Shown: positions 1-7,946 of the stretch, one piece after another
Layout of the letters: each line of letters begins with the position of its first letter
How positions within the stretch are numbered: position 1 is the first letter of the stretch
Source: Oscillospiraceae bacterium
Lineage (GTDB): Bacteria; Bacillota; Clostridia; Oscillospirales; Ruminococcaceae
DNA length: 58,800 nucleotides
Reading direction: 5' to 3'
Assembly (NCBI GenBank): GCA_902362965.1
Contig: CABIYQ010000002.1
Span: 44,085-102,884, forward strand
Notes under the pieces: model-generated
What the model was told of the DNA's origin: nothing
Databases searched by the model: none
The model's input: the letters and a program-made list of their open reading frames with translations, nothing else
Position numbers and translations under genes: made by a program

Positions 1-19
1 TACACACGGGGCAATAAAA

Positions 20-1900
20 TTACACCATAAGTTCGCATACAAGATTTGAAAATTCAACAGGATCTTCAACAGGCATACCCTCTATCATAAGAGCCTGATT
101 GTATAAGAGCTTGCTGTACTTTTCAAGCTTGTCATTGTCAGAAGAATACAGATTTTTCAGTGTTTCAAAAACAGGGTGGTCAGGATTGATCTCCAGTACC
201 TTGTTAGCTTGTACCTTTTGGTCGTTAGGCATAGCGTTAAAAACCTTTTCCATTTCTACGGAAACCTCGCCTTCGCTGGATAAGCATACAGGGTGTGTTT
301 TTAGTCTCTTTGAAAGCTTTACAGACTTAACCTTACCGCTGAGCTTTTCTTCCATGAATTTGAACATATCTTTAGCGTCTTCTTCCTTTGCCTTTATCTC
401 TTCCTTTTCTTCCGGAGTGTCAATGTCAAGGTCGCCGGCGGAAACAGACTTGAATTCCTTTTCATTGTAATTCATGAGCATTTTGATTGCAAATTCATCA
501 ACATTGTCGGTAAAGTAAAGAATTTCATAACCCTTGTCCTTGACAAGTTCAGTCTGAGGCAGATGGTCGATTCTTTCAACAGTTTCACCGCATGCATAGT
601 AAATATATTTCTGCTCCTCGGTCATACGTGAAACATATTCGTCAAGAGTTACAAGCTTCTTTTCCTTTGAAGAATAGAACATAAGCAGATCCTTTACAGA
701 ATCCTTGTTCATGCCGTAGTTGTTGTAAACGCCGAATTTAAGCTGTAGACCGAATGCCTTGTAAAATTCCTCATATTTGTCTCTGTCATTTTTAAGAAGC
801 TTTGTAAGTTCGTTCTTAATAGTTCTTTCAAGGCTTTTTGCAATAAGCTTTAACTGTCTGTCATGCTGGAGCATTTCTCTGGAAATGTTCAGAGATAAGT
901 CCTCAGAATCTACAAGTCCCTTAACAAAGCTGAAATGGTCGGGGAGAAGGTCTGCGCACTTGTCCATTATCAGTACGCCGCTTGAATAAAGCTGAAGTCC
1001 CTTTTCATATTCCTTTGAGTAATAGTCATAAGGCGCTTTTGACGGAATATAAAGCAATGCATTATAAGTTGCAGTACCCTCAGTCTTTGTATGGATATGA
1101 AGAATAGGATCTGTATAGTCAAAGAACTTTTCCTTGTAGAAGCTGTTGTAATCCTCGTCTTTAAGCTCGGACTTGTTCTTTCTCCAGATAGGAATCATAC
1201 TGTTGAGGGTTTCGGTTTCTGTATAGTCCTCATATTCGCTTTCCGTACCCTCTTTCAGACGGCTTTTTGTCATGTCCATCTTAATAGGGAAGCGGATATA
1301 GTCGGAATATTTTTTTATGAGGGTCTGGATTCTGTACTGTTCCAGAAATTCATCATATTTTTCATCTTCAGTATTGTTTTTCAAAGTAAGAATTATTTCA
1401 GTACCAACTGTATCCTTTGCGCACGGGCCGATCTGATATCCCTCAGCGCCTTCTGAGATCCATTCATACGCCTGATCCGAACCGTAAGCCTTGCTTCGTA
1501 CAGTAACTTCTTTGGCAACCATAAATGCAGAATAGAAGCCTACGCCGAACTGTCCTATAATATCAACGTCCTCTTCAAGCTTGTTTTCATTTTTAAACTT
1601 GAATGAGCCGCTGTTGGCAATAGTACCAAGATGATTTTCAAGTTCTTCTTCTGTCATGCCTATGCCGTTGTCGGAAATTGTTATGGTTCTGGCGTCCTTA
1701 TCAAGCTTTATGTTAATTGCAAAATCGTCTTTTTTAATGCCGACTTTATCATCGGTAAGGGACTTGAAATAAAGCTTGTCTATAGCGTCGCTTGCATTTG
1801 AAATAAGTTCTCTTAAAAAGATTTCCTTATGTGTATAAATTGAATTAATCATTAAGTCCAGAAGTCTTTTGGACTCGGCTTTAAATTCTTTAGTTTCCAT
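20..1900 (-). CDS. htpG: Hsp90-family chaperone HtpG
   Basis: ATP-dependent cytosolic chaperone of the Hsp90 family, full length at 626 residues. The N-terminal GHKL ATPase domain is clear: the [12 protein letters not shown] helix, DNGIGM, and [11 protein letters not shown]. The middle domain and a C-terminal dimerisation region follow. An in-frame ATG at 1915 exists, but the Shine-Dalgarno GGAG (1913-1910) overlaps it and sits 9 nt before the ATG at 1900, and family members begin at the [10 protein letters not shown] segment, so 1900 is chosen. The gene stands alone, with a consensus promoter and a perfect CIRCE operator upstream, so HrcA heat-shock control is expected. The stop codon is 20 bases from the window edge. 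Confidence 0.97.
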   Translation of the reverse strand: METKEFKAESKRLLDLMINSIYTHKEIFLRELISNASDAIDKLYFKSLTDDKVGIKKDDFAINIKLDKDARTITISDNGIGMTEEELENHLGTIANSGSFKFKNENKLEEDVDIIGQFGVGFYSAFMVAKEVTVRSKAYGSDQAYEWISEGAEGYQIGPCAKDTVGTEIILTLKNNTEDEKYDEFLEQYRIQTLIKKYSDYIRFPIKMDMTKSRLKEGTESEYEDYTETETLNSMIPIWRKNKSELKDEDYNSFYKEKFFDYTDPILHIHTKTEGTATYNALLYIPSKAPYDYYSKEYEKGLQLYSSGVLIMDKCADLLPDHFSFVKGLVDSEDLSLNISREMLQHDRQLKLIAKSLERTIKNELTKLLKNDRDKYEEFYKAFGLQLKFGVYNNYGMNKDSVKDLLMFYSSKEKKLVTLDEYVSRMTEEQKYIYYACGETVERIDHLPQTELVKDKGYEILYFTDNVDEFAIKMLMNYNEKEFKSVSAGDLDIDTPEEKEEIKAKEEDAKDMFKFMEEKLSGKVKSVKLSKRLKTHPVCLSSEGEVSVEMEKVFNAMPNDQKVQANKVLEINPDHPVFETLKNLYSSDNDKLEKYSKLLYNQALMIEGMPVEDPVEFSNLVCELMV

Positions 1901-1924
1901 TTTTGTCAGCTCCATATATAGTAT

Positions 1925-1951
1925 TTAGCACTCTTTAACTTAGAGTGCTAA
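1925..1951 (-). promoter_or_regulatory. CIRCE operator (HrcA binding site) of htpG
   Basis: Perfect TTAGCACTC-N9-GAGTGCTAA inverted repeat, the textbook CIRCE element, lying between the -10 box and the htpG start. CIRCE is the operator for the heat-shock repressor HrcA and doubles as an mRNA 5' hairpin. No hrcA gene lies in this window. Confidence 0.95.
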
Positions 1952-1955
1952 ATAT

Positions 1956-1983
1956 AGTATAATACATTTACAGAAAAAATCAA
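1956..1983 (-). promoter_or_regulatory. htpG promoter
   Basis: On the minus strand TTGATT (1983-1978), a 16-bp spacer and TATACT (1961-1956). The predicted transcription start falls at the edge of the CIRCE element, the usual geometry for HrcA repression. Confidence 0.7.
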
Positions 1984-2018
1984 GAGTTTTCACAGAATTT
2001 ACACAATTTATTTACAGT

Positions 2019-2591
2019 TTAATCACATTTTGCACATTGTAAATCAAGATATTCTTCAAGAGTAAGTCCCATTCGTTTCATTCTTTCAGCGTGAACACGT
2101 CCCACGTAACGATAGTGCCAAGGTTCGTATGTAATAGAAGTTATATGCTCTTTTCCTTTAGGATAACGCAGAATAAATCCAAATTTTGCAGCATTTTTAT
2201 CAAGCCATCTGAATTCTTCCGTATTTTCAAATTCCGGATTTATTTCTCCTTTCCAGTCCATGGTCGAGATGTCCGCAGCCAGTCCGGCATTGTGCTCGCT
2301 TTGCCCCGGAACTGCTATTGACTGTGCGGTTTTGTTAAAGGCGTCCTCATAACTCATACCCTGTTTCATGTATCTTTGGATATCTTCGTTAAATAGTCCC
2401 TGCTGGTAAGAGATACTTCTGTACGCAGAAAATATCCTCAGATGTATGCCGTCTTTTAAGGCGGCGCAAATCATCTCTTTCATAGCACAGGCAGTTTTAC
2501 GCTCCAACCGATATCCCTCCATGAGATCAGTCAGACATGGTTTGTAATTTTCCGGCAGTGGGTGATCCTTGTTGATTAACATTAATTTCAT
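2019..2591 (-). CDS. M15B (VanY-type) D-alanyl-D-alanine carboxypeptidase
   Basis: Zinc D,D-carboxypeptidase family that trims the terminal D-Ala of peptidoglycan stem peptides. Signatures: AYRSISYQQGLF, then SEHNAGLAADIS (the SxHxxGxAxD zinc motif), and EPWHYRYVG with the second catalytic/zinc His. The 190 residues are essentially the bare catalytic domain; no signal peptide or membrane anchor is visible, which is odd for an enzyme of this family and could mean a cytoplasmic or recycling role. An upstream ATG at 2600 abuts the AAAGGA ribosome binding site, while the ATG at 2591 has a 9-nt spacing, so the latter is used. The ribosome binding site is supplied by the end of the dispersed repeat upstream. 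Confidence 0.88.
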   Translation of the reverse strand: MKLMLINKDHPLPENYKPCLTDLMEGYRLERKTACAMKEMICAALKDGIHLRIFSAYRSISYQQGLFNEDIQRYMKQGMSYEDAFNKTAQSIAVPGQSEHNAGLAADISTMDWKGEINPEFENTEEFRWLDKNAAKFGFILRYPKGKEHITSITYEPWHYRYVGRVHAERMKRMGLTLEEYLDLQCAKCD

Positions 2592-2609
2592 TTTAATCAT
2601 TCCTTTCTC

Positions 2610-2960
2610 CAGCTTTTTGAAAAAAGCTGGGCAAAAACTTTTATATCGTTTTTAAGTTTAATTAAACATGTTTCATAAGGCTCGACAGGTAAATAAGCTG
2701 AGGATTAAGGAGAAAAATTGAAACAAGCTGGGCAAAAACTTTTATATCGTTTTTAAGTTTAATTAAACATGTTTCATAAGGCTCGACAGGTAAATAAGCT
2801 GAGGATTAAGGAGAAAAATTGAAACAAGCTGGGCAAAAACTTTTATGCCGTATTTTATTGACTTGATTTTCTTTTTAAAGACTCGCAAAGTTAATTTTGC
2901 AGTTCGTCTCTAATTTGATGGATATAATTTATATAAGGCTCGGCAGGTAAATAATTCTTT
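2610..2960 (+). repeat. Dispersed intergenic repeat, array 1 (two identical 101-bp units plus a variant unit)
   Basis: Two identical tandem 101-bp units (2624-2724, 2725-2825) run from AAGCTGGGCAAAAACTTTTA to the conserved GGCTCGACAGGTAAATAA box; a third diverged unit (2826-2960) carries an extra GACTCGCAAAG...box and ends GGCTCGGCAGGTAA. The first unit starts with the hairpin CAGCTTTTT/AAAAAGCTG (2610-2629), which on the minus strand directly precedes the GAGAAAGGA ribosome binding site of the M15 peptidase. Related copies are at 7129, 13052, 24823, 35225 and 37318. No coding sequence is visible here. Confidence 0.9.
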
Positions 2961-2966
2961 GGTGCG

Positions 2967-2988
2967 TTTCTTGTTGCGAAACAAGAAA
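2967..2988. repeat. Short palindrome TTTCTTGTT-GCGA-AACAAGAAA
   Basis: A 9-bp perfect stem with a GCGA loop. Close relatives occur at 35574 and 58113, each next to a CAAAGAAATGCG-like or GAACAAA-like flank. The remaining bases up to 3117 are AT-rich with no gene seen. Confidence 0.7.
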
Positions 2989-3117
2989 TGAACAAATAAG
3001 AAAATTCAAAGAAGCTTGTTTCTTTGATTTGACATCAATTACGATTTATAAAAATGCTTGTTAAAAGAGTTCTCTTTCAATAAATATGAAAAAAATAAAA
3101 AAATTAGAACTTACCTA

Positions 3118-3168
3118 TTGACAAAATGAAAAAAATGGTATATAATAGCTATAAAGAACATTTGTTCT
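3118..3168 (+). promoter_or_regulatory. Perfect consensus promoter with LexA-like palindrome
   Basis: TTGACA (3118-3123), 17-bp spacer, TATAAT (3141-3146). Over the predicted start site lies AGAACATTTGTTCT (3155-3168), a perfect-arm palindrome of the GAAC-N4-GTTC type used by Gram-positive LexA. A repressor bound here would block a very strong promoter. It drives the sigma-like gene and probably the following yaa-type genes. Confidence 0.75.
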
Positions 3169-3212
3169 ATGACTTGAAAAATTAAACAACGTAAATCAAT
3201 GGAGGTAGATAA

Positions 3213-3512
3213 ATGTCAAGACGTGTTTCATTTAACGCAATGGAGTTTGATTCAAAATTAAGTACCCTTGCATTTTCAGAAGATGAAGAGGAATGTACAG
3301 AAAAGAGAGAAAAAATACGTAAAATAATGGCAAGGATAATAAAAAACGATCTTACTGCAAGACAAAGAGAAATAATTGTGCTATACTATTACAATGGAAA
3401 GGGAGTGAACGAAATTGCTCAAATACTTAAAATTTGTCCGTCATCTGTTTCCAGAACTATAAAAGCTGCAAGAAATAAAATATTTAAATATATGAGATAT
3501 TATTTTTTATAA
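3213..3512 (+). CDS. Small sigma-70 region 4-like DNA-binding protein
   Basis: 99 residues. The C-terminal half reads as sigma region 4: DLTARQREIIVLYYYNGKGV followed by the helix-turn-helix NEIAQILKICPSSVSRTIKAA. Region 2 (the -10 and core-binding part) is absent, so it is a stand-alone region-4 protein rather than a complete sigma factor; it may be a transcription regulator using the sigma fold. The ribosome binding site GGAGG lies 7 nt before the ATG. The downstream gene starts 12 nt after the stop, its AAGGAG overlapping this stop codon, so the two are co-transcribed. Confidence 0.75.
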   Translation: MSRRVSFNAMEFDSKLSTLAFSEDEEECTEKREKIRKIMARIIKNDLTARQREIIVLYYYNGKGVNEIAQILKICPSSVSRTIKAARNKIFKYMRYYFL

Positions 3513-3523
3513 GGAGAATTTAT

Positions 3524-4810
3524 GTGAAAACGCCAATATATGATTTTCTTCAAAATTACATAAACAGCAATACTCTCAGACTTCATATGCCCGGACATAA
3601 AGGAAAAAACATTGCCGATCTTTCATATGCTATGGATATAACCGAGATTAATGGTGCGGATAGTCTTTTTGATTCGTCAGGTATTATAGAAGAAAGTGAG
3701 AAAAATGCGGCAAAACTGTTCAAAACGGTACGGACATGCTATTCTGCCGGCGGTTCGACGCTGTGTATACAGGCAATGCTTGCTATGATGAAGAGAGAAA
3801 AACGAAATGTTATAGCTATAAGGAATGTACACAGAAGCTTTCTTTCCGCATGTGTGCTGCTTGGATTAGAACCCGATTGGATTTATCCCAAGTATACAGC
3901 AGGAATCTTATCCGGTCAGATTCCTATGGATATTCTGGAGGATAAACTTAAACGTACTGAAAATTCCTGCGTTTATCTGACTTCTCCGGATTATCTGGGA
4001 AAAACGGCGGATATAAAAGAGATATCAAAGCTATGCAGGAAATATAATGCCGTACTTCTTGTGGATAATGCCCACGGCGCTCACACTGCCTTTACAGGAA
4101 CACATCCGATTGCCCTTGGAGCGGATATGTGCTGTGATTCTGCCCATAAAATGTTACCTGCACTGACAGGAGCGGCATATCTGCATATTGGAAATGAAAG
4201 GTATGGGGATAGGGCAAAATCTGCAATGTCGCTTTTCGGCTCAACAAGTCCCAGTTATCTTATTATGGCTTCTCTGGACTTGTGCAACAGATATATTTCA
4301 GAGCAAATTGCCGAAGATATAAATACTACTATGTCTGCAATCGGAGATTTAAGAAAAAGAATCAACGGAAAATATACAGTATATAACGGAGAGCCTTATC
4401 ATCTGACGCTTTTATGTAACGGTAATGATCTGGCAGATCAGCTGAGGGAAAAGAATATTGAATGTGAATACTCTGATAATAATGTTATCGTACTTCTTTT
4501 TTCTCCGTCGGATACTCCCGAAGAAATAAAATATATTGCCGATATGCTGATGGAGTGTGTACCTCAAAAGTCCGAAAATACTTATATCACAGATTTTCCC
4601 GTTATGGAAAAGGCTATGTCTGTTCGTGAAGCCGCACTGTCCGAATTTGAAAGTATAGACGTGGATAAAAGTGCCGGACGTATATGTGCTGCTGTGAATG
4701 TTCCGTGTCCTCCGGCAGTACCTATAGCGGTAAGCGGAGAAATTATAAATGAAAATTGTATTAAAATTTATAAAAACTATGGAATTTTAAAGGTAAATGT
4801 GATAAAATAA
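3524..4810 (+). CDS. Orn/Lys/Arg decarboxylase-family PLP enzyme (YaaO-like)
   Basis: Fold-type I pyridoxal-phosphate enzyme of the Orn/Lys/Arg decarboxylase major domain, 428 residues. RLHMPGHKG opens the fold, LLVDNAHGAHTAF carries the PLP-interacting Asp and His, and DSAHKMLPALTGAAYL holds the Schiff-base Lys. The C-terminal domain is short, as in Bacillus YaaO. GTG start at 3524 with AAGGAG 7 nt upstream; the overlapping ATG at 3522 is out of frame. Its place before darA and holB matches the Bacillus yaaO-tmk-yaaQ-yaaR-holB-yaaT order, with tmk and yaaR missing. The substrate (lysine, arginine or another amino acid) cannot be decided from sequence. Confidence 0.85.
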   Translation: MKTPIYDFLQNYINSNTLRLHMPGHKGKNIADLSYAMDITEINGADSLFDSSGIIEESEKNAAKLFKTVRTCYSAGGSTLCIQAMLAMMKREKRNVIAIRNVHRSFLSACVLLGLEPDWIYPKYTAGILSGQIPMDILEDKLKRTENSCVYLTSPDYLGKTADIKEISKLCRKYNAVLLVDNAHGAHTAFTGTHPIALGADMCCDSAHKMLPALTGAAYLHIGNERYGDRAKSAMSLFGSTSPSYLIMASLDLCNRYISEQIAEDINTTMSAIGDLRKRINGKYTVYNGEPYHLTLLCNGNDLADQLREKNIECEYSDNNVIVLLFSPSDTPEEIKYIADMLMECVPQKSENTYITDFPVMEKAMSVREAALSEFESIDVDKSAGRICAAVNVPCPPAVPIAVSGEIINENCIKIYKNYGILKVNVIK

Positions 4811-4824
4811 TAATATAATAAGTA

Positions 4825-4880
4825 AGAGCCTGTTCAGCGCCTTTTTCCGCTAAACTTGAAAAAGATACTGAACAGGCTCT
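4825..4880 (+). other. Long two-tier hairpin in the leader of darA
   Basis: AGAGCCTGTTCAG (4825-4837) pairs perfectly with CTGAACAGGCTCT (4868-4880); inside it CTTTTTC pairs with GAAAAAG across a 10-nt loop, leaving a symmetric 3x3 internal loop. There is no U-run after it, so it is not a standard terminator. It sits just before the ribosome binding site of darA and may be a stability or processing element. Confidence 0.65.
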
Positions 4881-4901
4881 GAAGAAAGGTCGTGCTGCAA
4901 T

Positions 4902-5225
4902 ATGAAACTTATATTTGCCGTTGTAAACGGAGACGATAGTCAGGCAGTATCAAAAGCCTTGACTAAAAATGGATTTTTCGCTACTAAGCTTGCGTCAACC
5001 GGCGGATTTTTAAGCGCAGGTAATACTACGTTTATGATTTGTACGGATAATGAAAAAGTAGACAGAGTAATAGAAATAATAAGTCAGAAAAGTCATAAAA
5101 GAAAACAGTTTGTACCGTCTGCGTCATCATATGGAGTCGGAGCATATACAGCGTTTCCGGTTGAAGTATCTGTGGGCGGTGCTACAATATTTGTAACCGA
5201 TGTGGAACGATTTGAAAAGGTATGA
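4902..5225 (+). CDS. darA: Cyclic-di-AMP receptor, PII-like (DarA/YaaQ)
   Basis: 107 residues matching the DarA family: MKLIFAVVNGDDSQAVSKAL at the N-terminus, LASTGGFLSAGNTTFMIC with the nucleotide-contacting STGGFL stretch, and VEVSVGGATIFVTDVERFE at the end. The trimeric PII-like protein binds c-di-AMP; its downstream partner is not settled in the family. The ATG of holB overlaps its last codons (GTATGA), so translation is coupled. Confidence 0.93.
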   Translation: MKLIFAVVNGDDSQAVSKALTKNGFFATKLASTGGFLSAGNTTFMICTDNEKVDRVIEIISQKSHKRKQFVPSASSYGVGAYTAFPVEVSVGGATIFVTDVERFEKV

Positions 5226-6199
5226 AAAATAAAATTTACGGAAATAAATTTGCGCTTGATACTTTTGAAGCAATGTTTAAAAGCGGACGCCTGCCACATT
5301 CGTTTTTGATTTACGGTGAAAAGGGACTGGGCAAAAAAGCTCTTGCCGAATATTTGTCTGCGGCGCTGCTGTGTGAAAAGGGTACCGGTATTCCATGCGG
5401 AGAATGCCGTTCATGCCGCAATGCTGAAAAGGGAGTTCATCCGGATATAATTTATCCTGAACACAGCGGAAAGCTTAATACATATACCGTTGAAACCTGC
5501 CGTCATGTATGTGCGGACGCTTTTATCGCTCCGAATAACGGCAGCGCTAAGGTATACGTTTTTACCGACGCTGATAATATTCAGCTTCCGGCACAGAATT
5601 CATTGCTTAAAATTGTAGAAGAACCGCCGGATTTTGTCTATTTTATTTTTACTGCGTCGTCAAAGGACGTTTTTCTTCCGACAATTATATCAAGAGTTAC
5701 CTCAGTCGGGGTTTCTCCATGTACTTTCGACGAATGTGCGCAAGCGCTGGGTATAAAAGGCTATGAAAGCAGTCGTATATCAGAAGCTATGGAGAATTTC
5801 GGCGGAAATATCGGAATGTGCGTGGAATATCTTGAAAATGAGAGCTTAAGAGTAATTACATCATTGACAAAAAGAGCCGCTGATAGTATAATAAGCAGAG
5901 ACGAATATAGTCTGCTGACGGTTATGTCCTCTGCCGAGCTTAAGGACAGGCATATGTCTGCGGTATTTCTTGAAATGCTTGACAGGATCATAAGAGATTG
6001 TACTGCTTTGAAGTTTAATAAATCCGCATCGCTTATAAGCTGCTATCCAAAGGGAGCAGAGAAGCTTGCAGACAGTATTTCGGTAAAGTCCGCTGAAAAA
6101 ATTCATAATTTGCTGAATACGGCGGCGGCAGACGTAAGAGCTAATGTAAATTCAATTTTGCTGATGTCCGCATTGTGCGGAGAAATAATAAATAGTTAG
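5222..6199 (+). CDS. holB: DNA polymerase III delta' subunit
   Basis: Clamp-loader subunit, 325 residues. N-terminal AAA+ ATPase-like domain with GEKGLGKKAL (a P-loop variant), a zinc-binding cysteine cluster (CEKG..CGECRSC), and LLKIVEEPPDFVYFIFTASS, the sensor region typical of HolB and DnaX. The C-terminal collar domain is divergent, as is usual. Starts inside the stop codon of darA and is followed by ricT 32 nt later. Confidence 0.92.
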   Translation: MKNKIYGNKFALDTFEAMFKSGRLPHSFLIYGEKGLGKKALAEYLSAALLCEKGTGIPCGECRSCRNAEKGVHPDIIYPEHSGKLNTYTVETCRHVCADAFIAPNNGSAKVYVFTDADNIQLPAQNSLLKIVEEPPDFVYFIFTASSKDVFLPTIISRVTSVGVSPCTFDECAQALGIKGYESSRISEAMENFGGNIGMCVEYLENESLRVITSLTKRAADSIISRDEYSLLTVMSSAELKDRHMSAVFLEMLDRIIRDCTALKFNKSASLISCYPKGAEKLADSISVKSAEKIHNLLNTAAADVRANVNSILLMSALCGEIINS

Positions 6200-6231
6200 G
6201 AGAGGGATAAATCCCTGTAAAATATTTTAAT

Positions 6232-7095
6232 ATGGTTGAAATTATTGGTGTAAGATTTAAACAGGTGGGAAAAATTTATTATTTTTCTCCAAAGGGTATA
6301 AAATTTGATGCCGGCGATCATGCAATCGTTGAGACTGTGAGAGGCGTTGAATGCGGAGAGGTTGTTATTGCTAACCGTAACGTAGACGAGTCTGAAATAG
6401 TTCCGCCTCTTAAAGAAATAATTCGCAAATCAACAGCTGAAGATATGAAAATTGTTGAAAAAAATCATGTTAAGGAAAAGGAAGCCTTTGACATTTGTCT
6501 TGAAAAAATTGCTTACAGACAATTAAATATGCATCTTATAGATGTTGAGTGCACTTTTGACAACAATAAGATCCTTTTTTATTTTACTGCGGAAAACAGA
6601 GTGGACTTCCGTGAACTTGTAAAGGATCTGGCTGCTGTTTTCAGAACAAGAATAGAACTGAGACAAATCGGCGTAAGGGACGAAGCGAAAATACTTGGCG
6701 GACTTGGTATCTGCGGCAGGGAATTCTGCTGTAAAAGACATCTGGGAGAATTTCAGCCTGTGTCTATAAAAATGGCAAAGGAACAGGGACTTTCACTGAA
6801 TCCTTCCAAGATTTCCGGCACATGCGGACGTCTTATGTGCTGTTTAAAAAATGAGCAGTCGTCATATGAGGAGCTGCTGAAAATAACTCCTAAGGTGGGA
6901 GCGTTTGTAAAAACTCCGGAATGCAAAGGATATGTGGAAGAAGTGAATCTGATTACCGGTAAGCTGAAAATCAAACCGGAAAAAACAGACGTGCCGATTT
7001 ATGCCGACAGAAAAGATGTTAAGGTTATTAAAGATGCTGAAATAAGAGTAAATAAGGAAGAACTTAAGGCGCTTAAGGATCTTGAGAAAAATTAA
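6232..7095 (+). CDS. ricT: RicT/YaaT (PSP1-domain) regulatory iron-sulfur protein
   Basis: 287 residues of the PSP1/RicT family. MVEIIGVRFKQVGKIYYF is the conserved N-terminus; the cysteine-rich core GGLGICGREFCCKR...GTCGRLMCC carries the ligands known to hold Fe-S clusters in the RicA-RicF-RicT complex, which in Bacillus helps RNase Y-dependent mRNA processing. The ATG at 6232 is the first possible start in frame (stop codon at 6208), yet the only good ribosome binding site, GGAGAGGG, is about 25 nt away; the small hairpin GGGAT-AAA-TCCC lies between and could bring them closer. Confidence 0.92.
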   Translation: MVEIIGVRFKQVGKIYYFSPKGIKFDAGDHAIVETVRGVECGEVVIANRNVDESEIVPPLKEIIRKSTAEDMKIVEKNHVKEKEAFDICLEKIAYRQLNMHLIDVECTFDNNKILFYFTAENRVDFRELVKDLAAVFRTRIELRQIGVRDEAKILGGLGICGREFCCKRHLGEFQPVSIKMAKEQGLSLNPSKISGTCGRLMCCLKNEQSSYEELLKITPKVGAFVKTPECKGYVEEVNLITGKLKIKPEKTDVPIYADRKDVKVIKDAEIRVNKEELKALKDLEKN

Positions 7096-7130
7096 GGGAA
7101 TGCTTGCGCATTCCCTTTGTTCGTTTTCTG
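7096..7130 (+). terminator. Terminator after ricT
   Basis: GGGAATGC-TTGC-GCATTCCC (7096-7115), an 8-bp perfect stem, followed by TTTGTTCGTTTT. It starts immediately after the ricT stop codon. Confidence 0.8.
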
Positions 7131-7265
7131 TCGAGCCTTATATAAATTATATCCATCAAATTAAAGACGAACTGCAAAATTAACTTTGCGAGTCTTTAAA
7201 AAGAAAATCAAGTCAATAAAATACGGCATAAAAGTTTTTTGCTTACTTTTTTTCAAAAAAGTAAG
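7129..7265 (-). repeat. Dispersed intergenic repeat, copy 2 (inverted)
   Basis: Reverse-complement copy of the variant unit at 2826-2960. It runs from CTGTCGAGCCTTATATAAATT through the GCAAAATTAACTTTGC palindromic box to the hairpin CTTACTTTTTT/AAAAAAGTAAG (7242-7265). AGAAAGGAG follows at once and serves queH, so in this orientation the repeat delivers the ribosome binding site. Confidence 0.88.
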
Positions 7266-7279
7266 AGAAAGGAGTAAAA

Positions 7280-7915
7280 ATGGAGAATAAGCGTAATTAT
7301 CAGCGTGAGCTTGACGATATATTAAAACGCATTGAAAAGAATGAAAAAAAGCCTGTTTTGCTGCTGCACAGCTGCTGCGGACCATGCAGCAGTTATGTGC
7401 TTGAATATCTTACGCAGTATTTTTATATAAAACTTTTTTTCTATAATCCAAATATTCAGCCGGCTGAGGAATATAACAAGCGACTGGAAGAACAGAAAAA
7501 AATCATTGATAGAATGAAGCTTGCAGACTGCGTTGAACTGATCGAAGGCAAATACAATTCCGCAGATTTTTTCAGTGAAGTAAAAGGACTTGAATCTGAA
7601 CCAGAGGGTGGGAAACGCTGTGAAGTGTGTATAAAAATGAGAATGGCAGAGGCTGCGAAAGCCGCAAAACTATATAATGCAGAGTATTTTGCAACTACTC
7701 TTACGGTAAGTCCACATAAAAATGCGCCGTTTATAAATAAAACGGGCAATGAGCTTTCAGAAGAATATGGTATTGCTTATCTTGTTTCCGATTTTAAAAA
7801 GAAAAACGGCTATAAGCGTTCTATTGAGCTTTGCCGTGAGTATAATATTTATCGACAGAATTACTGCGGGTGCGTTTTCAGCTGTCAAAATCGTACGGAT
7901 ACTGATAATATATAA
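7280..7915 (+). CDS. queH: Epoxyqueuosine reductase QueH
   Basis: 211 residues of the QueH (former DUF208) family, which reduces epoxyqueuosine to queuosine in tRNA anticodons. LLHSCCGPCSSYVLEYL has the adjacent-cysteine motif, FFYNPNIQPAEEYNKR is the family signature, and GGKRCEVCIKMRM supplies the second cysteine pair; together they hold the Fe-S/metal site. The ribosome binding site comes from the repeat immediately upstream. Confidence 0.93.
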   Translation: MENKRNYQRELDDILKRIEKNEKKPVLLLHSCCGPCSSYVLEYLTQYFYIKLFFYNPNIQPAEEYNKRLEEQKKIIDRMKLADCVELIEGKYNSADFFSEVKGLESEPEGGKRCEVCIKMRMAEAAKAAKLYNAEYFATTLTVSPHKNAPFINKTGNELSEEYGIAYLVSDFKKKNGYKRSIELCREYNIYRQNYCGCVFSCQNRTDTDNI

Positions 7916-7916
7916 A

Positions 7917-7946
7917 AAAGCGGACTTTTAACGTCCGCTTTAGTTT
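7917..7946. terminator. Bidirectional terminator between queH and the dockerin gene
   Basis: AAAGCGGAC (7917-7925) pairs with GTCCGCTTT (7933-7941), with an A-run before and a T-run after, so it can serve both convergent genes. Confidence 0.85.

Noticed and set aside
2624..2825. Tandem repeats as a CRISPR array
   Set aside because: Units are about 101 bp, adjacent copies are identical throughout, and there are no short repeat/variable spacer alternations and no cas genes.
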